Notes under the pieces: generated by a model
Database searches by the model: none
The model's input: the letters and a program-made list of their open reading frames with translations, nothing else
Told to the model about the DNA's origin: nothing
Translations under genes and position numbers: made by a program
Shown: one piece after another, positions 35,101-50,100 of the stretch
Layout of the letters: the number at the start of each line of letters is the position of its first letter
Position numbering within the stretch: position 1 is the first letter of the stretch
Source: Aegilops tauschii subsp. strangulata
Lineage: Eukaryota > Streptophyta > Magnoliopsida > Poales > Poaceae
DNA length: 64,000 bases
NCBI RefSeq assembly: GCF_002575655.3
Contig: NC_053039.3
Span: 237,934,622 to 237,998,621 of the forward strand
Direction of reading: 5' to 3'

Positions 35101-38100
35101 GCTCGGTAGGAAAGTACTTGCCGGGACCTGACTTCCTCCACTTGTTCTGCCCTACTGATGGTTCGACGGATGGTTGAGTTAACCGGAGCAAGAAGGTACC
35201 TGGTTCCACAGGTAGCTTGAATGCATCACGCTTCGACAGGTAATCGGCGACGTCATTCTCTGTCCGGGGGACGTGCTCCGCTTGGATACCGTCGAAGCGC
35301 TCCTCCAGTTTCCTCACCTCATCTAATAAGCCTCCATCAATGGGCTCTGGTAATCCTTGTTGACCTGTCTGACAACGATCTGCGAGTCACCCCTGACGAT
35401 GAGCTTCTTAACCCCGAGGTCTGCCGCGATCCTGAGACCGGCAAGCAGCCCCTCGTACTCCGCGGTGTTGTTGGTGGACATCTCCCTGGGAAAGTGCATC
35501 TGGACCACGTACTTGAGGTGCTCTCCGGTGGGTGCGACAAGCAGCACACCGGCACCAGCGCCTTGCAGCGAGAAAGCCCCATCAAAGTACATGATCCAGT
35601 CGCGGTCTGCTCCTTTCCCGAGGAGAGCGGTCTCCTAGATTTCTTTGTCGGGCGTTGAGGTCCATTCTGCAATGAACTCCGCCAAGACTCTGCTCTGGAT
35701 TGTCGAGGTACTTTCGAACTTCAAAACAAAACTTGACGACTCCAAGGCCCATCCCACAATCCTTCCAATTGCATCTGGGTTATGCAGTATCCGTTGCAAT
35801 GGGAGGCAGGTGACGACAATGATCTCGTGGGCTTGGAAGTAATGACGCGACTTCCTCGAGGCCATAAGGAGGCCGAAGAGCAATTTTTGCACACCGGAGT
35901 ACCTCGACCTAGCCCCCTGCAAGAGGGAGGTCAAAGTAAACCGGGTGCTGCATCATCCTCTTCTTCTGTACCACCTCAACCGGCTACGCAGGCACTGGCT
36001 CGGTGGCATCAGACTCTGCCGGGGGCCTCGCCTTGCCGGCATCAGGCCCTGCCGGGGGAATCTTTGGCTTGCCATCCATTGGTTCTGCTATCGCCACTGC
36101 CTCATCGTCGACCTCCCTCTGTGCCACCAGTGCGGCGCTGACCACTTGATTCGTCGCCGCTAGATACAGCAGCAACGGCTCTTGTGGTTTAGGCGCAACC
36201 AGCGTTGGTGTGGAGGAAAGGTATTTCTTCAGACCCTTCAATGCCGCCTCGGCTTCTGGGGTACACTCCATTGGGCCTGCCTTTTTCAAGATTTTGAATA
36301 AGGGAAGGGCACGCTCGGCGGACTTGGAGATGAATCGGCTCATGGCGGCGACGCAGCCAGTGAGCCGGCGCACATCTTTAATCCACTTGGGCGCCTCAAT
36401 CTGCTCAATAGCTTTGATTTTGTCTGGGTTTGCCTCGATCCCGTGCTGCGACACAAAGAATCTGAGAAGCTTGCCGGACGGAACGCCGAAGACACACTTC
36501 TCAGGGTTCAGCTTAAGGTTGATCTTGCGCAGGTTGGCAAATGTCTCTTCCAGATCTTGCACAAGAGTTGGCCCGTCCTTGGTTTTGACCACTATGTCAT
36601 CCATGTAAGCCTCCATATTTCTATGGAGCTGGGGTTCAAAACCAATTTGGACTGCTCTTGCAAACGTCGAGCCAGCACTCTTCAACCCGAAAGGCATCCG
36701 TAAAAAGCAATACGTACCACATGGGGTGATGAATGCTGTCTTCTCTTCGTCCTCTCTCGTCATGAAGATTTGGTGGTAGCCTGAGTAGGCGTCGAGGAAT
36801 GACAAAAGGTCACACCCGGCCGTGGAGTCAACAATCTGGTCGATGCGCGGCAACGGGAAGGGGTCTTTAGGACAAGCCTTATTGATATCTGTGTAGTCGA
36901 TACACAGCCTCCACTTCCCATTTGCCTTGCGCACCACTACCGGATTGGCCAACCACGTCGGGTGGAGCACTCCTCTCACCAAACTTGCCGCTTCCAACTT
37001 CCTGATCTCCTCTGTGATGAACTCCTGCCTCTCCAGAGCCTGCTTCCTAACCTTCTGCTTGACGGCCCGTGCATGAGGGCAGACTGCTAGGTGGTGCTCA
37101 ATCACCTCCCTGGGAATGCCGGGGATGTCGGATGCTTGCCACGCAAACACATCGACATTCGCCCGCAGGAAGGTGACGAGCGCGCCTTCCTATTTGCTAT
37201 TGAGGGTGGAGCCTATGGTGAAGGCCCCTCCCGTGCCATCCTCCCTGGCGGACACCTTCTTGGTCTCCGGCGGCTCGGCTCTAGATTTCTTGCTCTTGCC
37301 GGTAGAGCTCTCTGGCACATCCTCGACGGTAGCGCAGCACTCCGAAGAGGTGTGCTTGCCGGAGTGGGTGCGAGAGGTCTTTCCGGGCTTCTTCTTCCCT
37401 CCCGGGCCTTCAGCAGCAGGAGCAGGTGCCTTGATGGCAGCTGCTGCAACTGCTTCCCGGTAGAGTTGGTCGGCGCAAATCAGCGTGTCCTTGTCGGAGG
37501 GGACGGAGATGATGGTCAACGGCCCGGGCATCTTCAGCATGTTGTAGGCGTAGTGTGACGCCGCCATGAACTTGGCTAGTGCCGGGCGGCCGAGGATCCC
37601 GTTGTAGGGCAAAGGGATCTCGACCACATCAAAGATGATCCTCTCCGTCCTGTGGTTCAACTCTCCTCCAAACGTCACGGGCAGCGTGACCTTCCCCTTC
37701 GGTTGGCTCCTCCCCGGATTGACCCCTTGAAACGTGCCTGTTTCTTTGAGGTCTCCATCGGGAATTTGCAGCCTTTTGATCATGACGGGCGAGATCAAAT
37801 TCAGGCCGGCCCCACCGTCAACCAACATCTTGTTCACCTTGAGGTTGCGTATCGTTGGTGACACCAACAATGGCAAACACCCGACCGCAGTTTTGCGGTC
37901 AGGGTGGTCCTCGGCGTCAAAGATGAGGGGCATGCTGCACCACTTCAGTGGCTTATGAGCGTCGAACGACGGCTCCGCTGCTGTAATCTCACGCGCCCAC
38001 TGCTTGAGCTGGCGGTGAGAAGTATGCAGCGAGGCGCCACCATCGACGCACATGGCCTCCGTAGCCTTCTGGAACTCTTGCTCACCGGACTCGTCGTCCT

Positions 38101-41100
38101 CGTCGTGATCATCGTCTTCTTGTTTCTTGTCACGACCCCGGGCGGGCCTCTCCTGCTGGTTGTCCTTGCTGGGCGACTTCCTTGGCCGCCACGCTTCTTG
38201 CCGGATCCCTCGGCGTTGTCCTAACCTTTCTCCTTGTCCCGCCTTTCATACTCGGCCTTTTGCTTTTCAGCAAGCAGCTCGACTTGTCGGCAGTTCTGGA
38301 GGTCGTGGCCCTTGGTGCGGTGGATCTTGCAATACTGCTTGCCGGAGCCCCCTGGCTTGTCAGCAGCTGCTAAGGCCCGGCAGGCGGAGCACCCGGCAAT
38401 CTCCTTGCCGGGGCTGTCTACCTTGACCTTCTTGGCAGCGCCGGTGTCATCAGCCCCTCGACGGCAAGTACGGCTTTGCCCTTGCGTTTCCTGTTGCGAC
38501 GCCGGCCCTTCTTCGTCGGGGTGGCGGCGTCTTCGTCGGTAGAGTCGGTTTCCGCACCGGCATCTTCGCCGGGGTACTTCCTTCCCTCTTCAGCCCGGGC
38601 GCATCTATCGGCCAGAACGTAGAGCTCGGCCACATCCTTAACCTTGGTCATCGCCAGCTCTTCGCGCATCTTGCGGTTACACACGTTCTGATGGAACGTG
38701 CTGATCACAGTGACGGGATGAACGTCGGGGATGTTGTACTGCACCCGGCTGAATCTCTGGATGTACTTGCGCAGGGTTTCCCCTTCCTTCCGAGGAATGA
38801 TATGCAGATCACTGGCCTGGCCATGAGCTTGGTGGCCTCCTGTGAAGGCGCCAACGAACTCATGGCACAGATCTGACCAAGAAGAAATGGAATCCGCCGG
38901 CAAGTGCATCAACCAAGACATAACATTGGGCTTCAGTGCCAGTGGGAAATAATTGGCAAGCACCTTGTCGTCGCGAGCTCCGGCCGCCTGCATCGTGATG
39001 GTGTAGATGCTGAGGAACTCGGACGGATGGGTCTTGCCAGTGTATTTCTCGCCGACGTCGGGCTTGAACGTGTGGTGGGACGGCCACTGGAACTGCCGCA
39101 GCTCACAGATAAAGGCCGGGCAACCCACCTCGTAAGGTAGGCCGCCGGAGCCCACCGGTGCTGGGTGGTCCATAGCGGGTCCCGCCCGCTTGTCCGACTG
39201 GTGGCGTGTATCACGCCGACACTCAATAGTGGTCCGAGCATCTTCGTGAGCTTGTTCTCGAAGAACTTGGCGCTGGTCGCAGTGGGTCCGCGGGTCGGAC
39301 CACGCTATAGAGATGTTATCACAAACGTCGTCTCGACGGGCAGACGCCCGCGGCGGCTGGCGAGGAGGAGGAGAGTGCACCGTGGCCGCAGCTCCGCCGG
39401 TCCTCCCAGTGCCAGCATGTGGTGGCTCGGTGGAGCGCAAACCCGAGGGCCCCGCCGGCCGCGGATCGTCTTTGTTGGCGATGACGACGAGGCTCCGGAT
39501 GGTGGCCCTCCACTCGTCGAGCTTCTCTGCAGCAGGAGGGAAGTCGAGGAGTAGTTGCGCGTGCGCCAAAGCTTCTGCTGGCGTGGGCGGCGACGACAGC
39601 TGCGTGGATCGCGGCGCGCTTCGACTTCTAACCACGTTAGAAGGAGCTCCGTCACGACCCAACGGCTGCGCGCCATTTTTGCCGGCACTTCGGCGGGCAT
39701 GCTGAACTCCTTCACCCCGCGGATGACGCACGGGGCTCTTCCCGCGGCGGCGCCCAGGGTCACTGGCGTGGTGACGCTGCTCGTCGCGCACACCATGGGA
39801 AGAGCGCGCAGTGGTCACCGGCGTGGGCGTCTTGGAGGTCGCCGCGCCGCCCGGGGGTGGCACAACGACACTCCTGGAGGGCCTCGCGCCGCCTGCGGGG
39901 GGCCCAGCTCCGTCTTTGGATCTGGCGACGTGCTGCCGGTCGTCTGGCGCGCGAACGACGCCGCTCGCCAGGCTCTGACTGCCAGGGCGACGCTGGTGGT
40001 CGCGGACCGCGGCCCGGGTCCTGTCCGCGACCGGGCCGCTGCCCGCCCGTACTGGCACGGGTCGTTCGGCCCCCGACAAGCCGATCGCCGTGGCCGTCTT
40101 CTTCTTGGGAGCCATGGCGATGAAGAAACGCTAGGCCAGCTACTAGACCAGATTCTCACAATTGCGCCCCCTACCTGGCGCGCCAAAGATGTCGGTGTGG
40201 AACGACACCTATGGGTTCACAAGAATCTCTAGTACGGTTGCCGGGCGCAGGGTTGCGGGAAGAGCAGTATTAGTAACCAGCACAAGGATCGTTTACCCAG
40301 GTTCAGGCCGCGAGGATGCATAAAACCCTAGTCCTGCTTTGGTGGGTGTATTTCGGAGAGTTCTTGAGCTCTCAAACTAGCTATGGCGGGGTGCGTGGTC
40401 CCAAAAAGCCGAATCCTCTTCCAGTATGCCATGGGCCTCCTTTTATAGTCGAAAGGGGCTGCCACAGTGGCATACAGGAGGTGAAAAGGCGCACAGTGTT
40501 GCGAGCTTATCGCTCGTATTACAGGACAAGACGCATTTAATGCGCCACTGAGGTGTCCCCTAGCTTTATCGGGGACGGGGGCGAGGCCCGTCCTGTCCGT
40601 CGCCGCTCTTCCTCACTTTGACACGCGCCCTGGCCAGCGATGCGTGCGGCGCCATGTAGGCAGGCAGGCAGTTGAGGTGGCGCGGTGGTGGAGCCTCTAC
40701 GAAGATCTGCATGCCGCCACGTGGGCCCTTGATGAGTTGGCCCGGGAGCTGCATGTTGCCACGCAGGTGCCTGCTCAGCTGGTTGATCTGGCAACTGCAT
40801 GCGAACGGCGGTGGAGACTTGGTTGGTACGGGCCTGGTAGTGGCCCTGCTGGCGTCCTTGGCGAGGGCCTTGCCGGGTGGCCCGGCAAGGGTCTTGCCGT
40901 GGCGCGCTGTCGTCCCCGGCAAGGATCTTGCCGGGGGTCTGGTGGTCTTCCTCGGCAAGGATGTTGCCGAGATCGTCGTCTTCTAATCCTCATCTGATCT
41001 TGAATATTCCTTGTCTTCACAAAGATCTTCATGCCACCACAGGGGTGCCTCCCGAGCCCTGGCCCAACGTGGTTGATGGCGTTGGGGGACGTGGGCTCAA

Positions 41101-44100
41101 GGGTGGCTCGCTCCGTTGGTGTTTGGGCGTGCTGCCCCGGCAAGGGTCTGTTGGGGATCGTAGCAGAACTTAAAAAATTTCTACGCATCACCAAGATCAA
41201 TCTATGGAGTCATCTAGCAACGAGAGAGAGAGGAGTGCATCTACATACCCTTCTAGATCGCGAGCGGAAGCGTTCAAGAGAATGGGGTTGATGGAGTCGT
41301 ACTCGTCGTGATCCAAATCACCGATGATCCTAGCGCCGAACGGACGGCACCTCCGCGTTCAACACACGTACGGAGCGGAGATGTCTCCTCCTTCTTGATC
41401 CAGCAAGGGGGAAGGAGAAGTTGATGGAGATCCAGCAGCACGACGGCGTGGTGGTGGAAGCAGCGGGATTCCAGCAGGGCTTCGCCAAGCGCTACTCGAG
41501 GAGGAAGAGGTGTCACGGGAGGGAGAGGGAGGCGCCAGGGCTTAGGGTGCGGCTGCCCTCCCTCCCCTCCACTATATATAGCGGCTAGGGGGGCGCATGC
41601 CCCCCTTGGAGATCCCATCTAGAGAGGGGGGGCGGTCCCTCGGGGGGCAACAGCCCCCTTAGGGTTTCCAACCAGGGGGGCGCATGCCCCCTCGGGGGGC
41701 AACGGCCCCCTAGGGTTTCCAACCCTAGGCGCCTTCGGCCCTTGGGTGGGGTGCACCAGCCCACCAGGGGCTGGTTCCCACGCCACTTCAGCCCATGGGG
41801 CCCTCCGGGATAGGTGGCCCCACCCGGTGGACCCCCGGGACCCTTCCGGTGGTCCCGGTACAATACCGGTGACCCCTGAAACTCTCCCGATGGCCGAAAC
41901 TGGACTTCCTATATATAAATCTTTACCTCCGGACCATTTCGGAACTCCTCGTGACGTCCGGGATCTCATCCGATACTCCGAACAACTTCCGGTTAACCGC
42001 ATACTAATATCTCTACAACTCTAGCGTCACCGAACCTTAAGTGTGTAGACCCTACGGGTTCGGGAGACACGTAGACATGACCGAGACAACTCTCCGGTCA
42101 ATAACCAACAACGGGATCTGGATACCCATGTTGGCTCCCACATGCTCCACGATAATCTCATCAGATGAACCACGATGTCGAGGATTCAATCAATCCCGTA
42201 TACAATTTCCTTTGTCAATCGGTACGTTACTTGCCCGAGATTCGATCGTCGGTATCCCAATACCTCATTCAATCTCGTTACCGGCAAGTCACTTTACTCG
42301 TTCCGTAATGCATGATCCCATGACTAACTACTTAGTCACATTGAGCTAATTATGATGATGCATTACCGAGTGGGCCCAGAGATACCTCTCCGTCATACGG
42401 AGTGACAAATCCCAGTCTCGATCCGTGCCAACCCAACAGACACTTTCGGAGATACCTGTAGTGCACCTTTATAGTCACCCAGTTACGTTGTGACGTTTGG
42501 TACACCCAAAGCATCCTTATGGTATCCGGGAGTTGCACGATCTCATGGTCTAAGGAAATGATACTTGACATTAGAAAAGCTTTAGCAAACGAACTACACG
42601 ATCTAGAGCTATGCTTAGGATTGGGTCTTGTCCATCACATCATTCTCCTAATGATGTGATCCCGTTATCAATGACATCCAATGTCCATGGTCAGGAAACC
42701 GTAACCATCTATTGATCAACAAGCTAGTCAACTAGAGGCTCACTAGGGACATGTTATGGTCTATGTGTTCACACATGTATTACGATTTCCGGATAACACA
42801 ATTATAGTATGAACAATAGATAATTATCATGAACAAGGAAATATAATAATAACCATTTTATTATTGCCTCTAGGGCATATTTCCAACAGTCTCCCACTTG
42901 CACTAGAGTCAATAATCTAGTTACATTGTGATGAAGCGTACACCCATAGAGTTCTGGTGTTGATCATGTTTTTCCCGTGGAAGAGGTTTAGTCAACGGAT
43001 CTGCGACATTCAAATCCGTATGCACTTTATAAATATCTATGTCTCCATTTTGAACATTTTCACGAATGGAGTTGAAGCGACGCTTGATGTGCCTAGTCTT
43101 CTTGTGAAACCTGGGCTCCTTGGCAAGGGCAATAGCTCCAGTGTTGTCACCGAAGAGAGTCATCGGCCCCGATGCATTGGGAATAACTCCTAGGTCGGCA
43201 ATGAACTCCATCCAGATTGCTTCATGTGCTGCCTCCGAGGCTGCCATGTACTCCGCTTCACATGTAGATCCCGCCACGACGCTTTGCTTGCAACTGCACC
43301 AGCTGACTGCCCCACCATTCAAAATATACACGTATCCGGTTTGTGACTTAGAGTCATCCAGATCTGTGTCGAAGCTAGCATCGACGTAACCCTTTACGAC
43401 GAGCTCTTCGTCACCTCCATAAACGAGAAACATATCCTTAGTCCTTTTCAGGTACTTCAGGATGTTCTTGACCGCTGTCCAGTGTTCCATGCCGGGATTA
43501 CTTTGGTACCTTCCTACCAAACTTACAGCAAGGTTTACATCAGGTCTGGTACACAGCATGGCATACATAATAGACCCTATGGCCGAGGCATAGGGGACGA
43601 CACTCATCTTTTCTCTATCTTCTGCCGTGGTCGGGCATTGAGCCGTGCTCAATTTCACACCTTGCAATACAGGCAAGAACCCCTTCTCGGACTGATCCAT
43701 ATTGAACTTCTTCAATATCTTGTCAAGGTATGTGCTTTGTGAAAGACCTATGAGGCGTCTCGATGTATCTCCATAGATCTTGATGCCTAATATGTAAGCA
43801 GCTTCTCCAAGGTCCTTCATTGAAAAAACACTTATTCAAGTAGGCCTTTATGCTTTCCAAGAATTCTACATCATTTCCCATCAATAGTATGTCATCCACA
43901 TATAATATGAGAAATGCTACAGAGCTCCCACTCACTTTCTTGTAAACACAGGCTTCTCCATAAGTCTGTGTAAACCCAAATGCTTTGATCATCTCATCAA
44001 AGCGAATGTTCCAACTCCGAGATGCCTGCACCTGCCCATAGATTGAGCGCTAGAGCTTGCATACTTTGTCAGCATTCTTAGGATCGACAAAACCTTCCGG

Positions 44101-47100
44101 CTGCATCATATACAATTCTTCCTTAAGGAAGCCGTTAAGGAATGCCGTTTTGACATCCATGTGCCATATTTCATAATCATAGAATGCGGCAATTGCTAAC
44201 ATGATTCGGACGGACTTCAGCTTCGCTACGGGTGAGAAGGTCTCATCATAGTCAACTCCTTGAACTTGTCGATAACCCTTAGCGACAAGCCGAGCTTTAT
44301 AGATGGTAACATTTCCATCCGCGCCCGTCTTCTTTTTAAAGATCCATTTATTTTTCTATCGCTCGCCGATCATCGGGAAAGTCTGTCAAAGTCCATACTT
44401 TGTTTTCATACATGGGTCCTATCTCGGATTGCATGGCTTCAAGCCATTTGTTGGAATCTGGGCCCGCCATTGCTTCTTCATAGTTCGAAGGTTCACCATT
44501 GTCCAACAACATGATTTCCAGGACAGGGTTGCCGTACCACTCTGGTGCGGAACGTGTCCTTGTGGACCTACGAAGTTCAGTGGTAACTTGATCATGATCG
44601 TCATCATTAACTTCCTCTCTAGTCGGTGCAGGCACCACAGAAACATTTTCTTGTGCCGCGCTACTTTCTGGTTCGAGAGGGGTCATCTCATCAAGTTCCA
44701 CTTTCCTCCCACTTACTTCTTTCGAGAGAAACTCTTTCTCCAGAAAGGACCCGTTCTTGGAAACGAAGATCTTGCCTTCGGATCTGAGGTAGAAAGTATA
44801 CCCAATGGTTTCCTTAGGGTATCCTATGAAGAAGAATTTTTCCGACTTGGGTTCGAGCTTTTCAGGTTGAAGTTTCTTGACATAAGCATCGCATCCCGAA
44901 CTTTAAGAAACGACAGCTTAGGTTTTTTCCAAACCATAATTCATACGGTGTCGTCTCAACGAATTTCGACGGAGCCCTATTTAAAGTGAATGCGGCAGTC
45001 TCTAAAGCATAACCCCAAAATGATAGCGGTAGATCGGTAAGAGACATCATAGATCGCACCATATCCAATAGAGTGCGATTACGACGTTCGGACACACCAT
45101 TACGCTGAGGTGTTCCAGGCGGCGTGAGTTGTGAAACAATTCCACATTTCCTTAAGTGTGTGCCAAATTCGTGACTCAAATATTCCCCTCCATGATCTGA
45201 TCATAAGAACTTTATTTTCCTGTCACCTTGATTCTCAACCTCACTCTGAAATTCCTTGAACTTTTCAAAGGTCTCAGACTTGTGTTCCATTAAGTAGACA
45301 TACCCATATCTACTAAAGTCATCAATGACGGTGAGAACATAACGATAGCCACCGCGAGCCTCAACGCTCATTGGACCGCACACATCAGTATGTATGATTT
45401 CCAATAAGTTGGTTGCTCGCTCCATTGTTGTGGAGAACGGAGTCTTGGTCATTTTGCCCATGAGGCATGGTTCGCACGTGTAAAATGATTCATAATCAGG
45501 AGACTACAAAAGTCCATCTGCATGGAGTTTCTTCATGCGTTTGACACCAATGTGACCAAGGCGGCAGTGCACAAGTATGTGGGACTATCATTATCAACCT
45601 TACATTTCTTGGCATTCACACTATGAATATGTGTAACATCACGTTCGAGATTCATTAAGAATAAACCATTGACCAGCGGGGCATGACCATAAAACATATC
45701 TCTCATATAAATAGAACAACCATTATTCTCGGATTTAAACGAGTAGCCATCTCGCACCAAACGAGATCCAGATACAATGTTCATGCTCAAAGCTGGCACT
45801 AAATAACAATTATTGAGGTTTAAAACTAATCCCATAGGTAAATGTAGAGGTAGCGTGCCGACGGCGATCACATCGACCTTGGAACCATTCCCGACGCGCA
45901 TCGTCACCTCGTCCTTCGCCAGTCTCCGTTTATTCCGTAGTTCCTGTTTTGAGTTACAAATATGAGCAACCGCACCGGTATCAAATACCCAGGAGCTACT
46001 ACGAGTACTGGTAAGGTACACATCAATTACATGTATATCACATATACCTTTGGTGTTGCCGGCCTTCTTCTTGTCCGCTAAGTATTTGGGGCAGTTCCGC
46101 TTCCAGTGACCACTTCCCTTGCAATAAAAGCACTCAGTCTCGGGCTTGGGTCCATTCCTTGACTTCTTCCCAGTAACTGGTTTACCGGGCGCGGCAACTC
46201 CCTTGCCGTCCTTCTTGAAGTTCTTCTTACCCTTGCCCTTCTTGAACTTAGTGGTTTTATTCACCATCAACACTTGATGTTCCTTTTTGATCTCCACCTC
46301 CGTTGATTTCAGCATTGAATATACCTCAGGAATGGTCTTTTCCATCCCCTGCATATTGAAGTTCATCACGAAGCTCTTGTAGCTAGGTGGAAGTGACTGA
46401 AGGATTCTGTCAACGACCGCATCATCCGGGAGATTAACTCCCAGCTGAGATAAGCGGTTGTGCAACCCAGACATTTTGAGTATGTTCTCGCTGACAGAAC
46501 TATTCTCCTCCATCTTACAACTGTAGAACTTGTCAGAGACTTCATATCTCTCGACCCGGGCATGATCTTGGAAAACCATTTTCAGCTCTTGGAACATCTC
46601 ATATGCTCTATGCTGCTCGAAATGCTCTTGGAGCCCCGGTTCTAAGCTGTAAAGCATGCCGCACTGAACCAGGGAGTAATCATCAACACGTGTTTGCCAG
46701 GCGTTCATAACGTCTTGGTTTGCTGGGACGGGTGCTTCACCTAACGGTGCTTCAAGGACATATGCTTTCTTGGCAGCTATGAGGATGATCCTCAAGTTCC
46801 GGACCCAGTCCGTATAGTTGCCACCATCGTCTTTCAGCTTGGTTTTCTCTAGGAACGCATTGAAGTTGAGGTTGACATTAGCGTGGGCCATTTGATCTAC
46901 AAGACATATTGTAAAGATTTTAGACTAAGTTCATGATAATTAAGTTCATCTAATCAAATTATTAATGAACTCCCACTCAGACAGACATCCCTCTAGTCAT
47001 CTAAGTGATACAAGATCAGAGTCAACTAGGCCGTGTCCGATCATCACGTGAGACGGACTAGTCATCATCGGTGAACATCTTCATGTTGATCGTATCTGCT

Positions 47101-50100
47101 ATACGACTCATGTTCGACCTTTCGGTCTCTTGTGTTCCGAGGCCATGTCTATACATGCTAGGCTCGTCAAGTCAACCTAAGTGTATTGCATGTGTAAATC
47201 TGGCTTACACACGTTGTATGCGAACGTTAGAACCTATCACACCCGATCATCATGTGGTGCTTCGGAACAACGAACCTTCGCAACGGTGCACAGTTAGGGG
47301 GAACACTTTCTTGAAATTTTAGCGAGGGATCATCTTATTTATGCTACCGTCGTTCTAAGCAAATAAGATGTAAAACATGATAAACATCACATGCAATCAA
47401 ATAGTGACATGATATGGCCAATATCATTTTGCTCCTTTTGATCTCCATCTCCGGGGCGCCATGTTCATCATCGTCACCGGCATGACACCATGATCTCCAT
47501 CATCGTGTCTTCATGAAGTTGTCTCGCCAACTATTACTTCTACTACTATGGCTAACGGTTAGCAATAAAGTAAAGTAATTACATGACGTTTCAGTTGACA
47601 CGCAGGTCATAAATAAATTAAGACAACTCCTATGGCTCCTGCCGGTTGTCATACTCATCGACATGCAAGTCGTGATTCCTATTACAAGAACATGATCAAG
47701 CTCATACATCACATATATCATTCATCACATTCTTCTGGCCATATCACATCACATGACACATGCTACAAAAACAAGTTAGACGTCCTCTAATTGTTGTTGC
47801 AAATTTTTACGTGGCTGCTATAGGTTTCTAGCAAGAACGTTTCTTACCTACGCCAAAACCACAACGTGATATGCCAATTTCTATTTACCCTTCATAAGGA
47901 CCCTTTTCATCGAATCCGATCCGACTAAAGTGGGAGAGACAGACACCCGCTAGCCACCTTATGCAACTAGTGCATGTCAGTCGGTGGAACCTGTCTCACG
48001 TAAGCGTACGTGTAAGGTCGGTCCGGGCCGCTTCATCCCACGATGCCGCCGAATTAAGATAAGACTAGTAACGGCAAGTAAATTGACAAAATCAACGCCA
48101 CAACAACTTGTGTTCTACTCGTGCATAGAAACTACGCATAAACCTGGCTCTAATACCACTGTTGGGGATCGTAGCAGAAATTAAAAAATTTCTACGCATC
48201 ACCAAGATCAATCTATGGAGTCATCTAGCAACGAGAGAGAGAGAGAGGAGTGCATCTACATACCCTTGTAGATTGCGAGCGGAAGCGTTCAAGAGAACGG
48301 GGTTGATGGAGTCGTACTCATCGTGATCCAAATCACCGATGATCCTAGCGCTGAACGGACGGCACCTCCGCGTTCAACACACGTACGGAGCGGAGACGTC
48401 TCCTACTTCTTGATCCAGCAAGGGGGAAGGAGAAGTTGATGGAGATCCAGCAGCACGACGGCGTGGTGGTGGAAGCAGCGGGATTCCAGCAGGGCTTCGC
48501 CAAGCGCTACTGGAGGAGGAAGAGGTGTCACGGGAGGGAGAGGGAGGCGCCAGGGCTTAGGGTGCGGCTGCCCTCCCTCCCCTCCACTATATATAGGGGC
48601 TAGGGGGGCATGCCCCCCTTGGAGATCCCATCTAGAGAGGGGGGGGCCCGGGGCGGCGGCCCCTCGGGGGGCAACGCCCCCTTAGGGTTTCCAACCAGGG
48701 GGGCGCATGCCCCCTCGGGGGGTAACGGCCCCCTAGGGTTTCCAACCCTAGGCGCCTTCGGCCCTTGGGTGGGGTGCACCAGCCCACCAGGGGCTGGTTA
48801 CCACGCCACTTCAGCCCATGGGGCCCTCCGGGATAGGTGGCCCCACCCGGTGGAACCCCGGGACCCTTCCGGTGGTCCCGGTACAATACCGGTGACCCCC
48901 GAAACTCTCCCGGTGGCCGAAACTGGACTTCCTATATATAAATCTTTACCTCCGGACCATTCCGGAACTCCTCGTGATGTCCGGGATCTCATCCGGGACT
49001 CCGAACAACTTTCGGTTAACCGCATACTAATATCTCTACAACTCTAGCGTCACCGAACCTTAAGTGTGTAGACCCTACGGGTTCGGGAGACACGTAGACA
49101 TGACCGAGACAACTCTCCGGTCAATAACCAACAGCGGGATCTGGATACCCATGTTGGCTCCCACATGCTCCACGATAATCTCATCAGATGAACCACGATG
49201 TCGAGGATTCAATCAATCCCGTATACAATTCCCTTTGTCAATCGGTATGTTACTTGCCCGAGATTCGATCGTCGGTATCCCAATACCTCGTTCAATCTCG
49301 TTACCGGCAAGTCACTTTACTCGTTCCATAATGCATGATCCCGTGACTAACTACTTAGTCACATTGAGCTCATTATGATGATGCATTACCGAGTGGGCCC
49401 AAAGATACCTCTCCGTCATACGGAGTGACAAATCCCAGTCTCGATCCGTGCCAACCCAACAGACACTTTCGGAGATACCTGTAGTGCACCTTTATAGTCA
49501 CCCAGTTACGTTGTGACGTTTGGTACACCCAAAGCATCCTTACGGTATCCGGGAGTTGCACGATCTCATGGTCTAAGGAAATGATACTTGACATTAGAAA
49601 AGCTTTAGCAAACGAACTACACGATCTAGAGCTATGCTTAGGATTGGGTCTTGTCCATCACATCATTCTCCTAATGATGTGATCCCGTTATCAAGGACAT
49701 CCAATGTCCATGGTCAGGAAACCGTAACCATCTATTGATCAACGAGCTAGTCAACTAGAGGCTCACTAGGGACATGTTATGGTCTATGTGTTCACACATA
49801 TATTATGATTTCCGGATAACACAATTATAGTTTGAACAATAGATAATTATCATGAACAAGGAAATATAATAATAACCATTTTATTATTGCCTCTAGGGCA
49901 TATTTCCAACAGGGTCTTGCCGGGGGAAAACTGCCCCGCCCCTCTGCTCTTTGTGGTCTTGGTCTTGGCGTTGCTTTGGCTATCTTGAGCTTCGGTTTCA
50001 CCTCGGTTCACCTCCCCTGTTCTGCTTGGTGTGACCGTGGGCGTGGCTCCGACTGCCCGTGCACAGGTAAAAGGGTACAAAGGCACGCCCCTTCTTTTGT

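Larger units (their letters stand above)
41149..49911 (-). mobile_element. E7: Angela/WIS/BARE1-like Ty1/Copia element, TSD GGGTC
   Basis: An 8763-base element with LTRs 41149-42888 and 48160-49911, flanked by GGGTC (41144-41148 and 49912-49916). The PBS matches initiator tRNA-Met with one mismatch. The Copia domain order on the minus strand is gag, protease, integrase, RT, RNase H. LTR length (about 1.75 kb), the TGTTGG start and the two TATA boxes fit the BARE1 group. Pol has several frameshifts. By eye the LTRs differ by about 2-3%. It sits in the 5' LTR of E5. Confidence 0.96.

Noticed and set aside
40868..40969. CRISPR-like array from the repeated GGCAAG motif
   Set aside because: Irregular spacing, motif of under 25 bases, spacers not unique, plant LTR context. 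It is a palindrome cluster.
48143..48158. tRNA-like match near the E7 LTR
   Set aside because: Only the 16-base PBS matches tRNA-Met. No cloverleaf, so not a tRNA gene. The same applies to the tRNA-Asp matches at 23012 and 26840.
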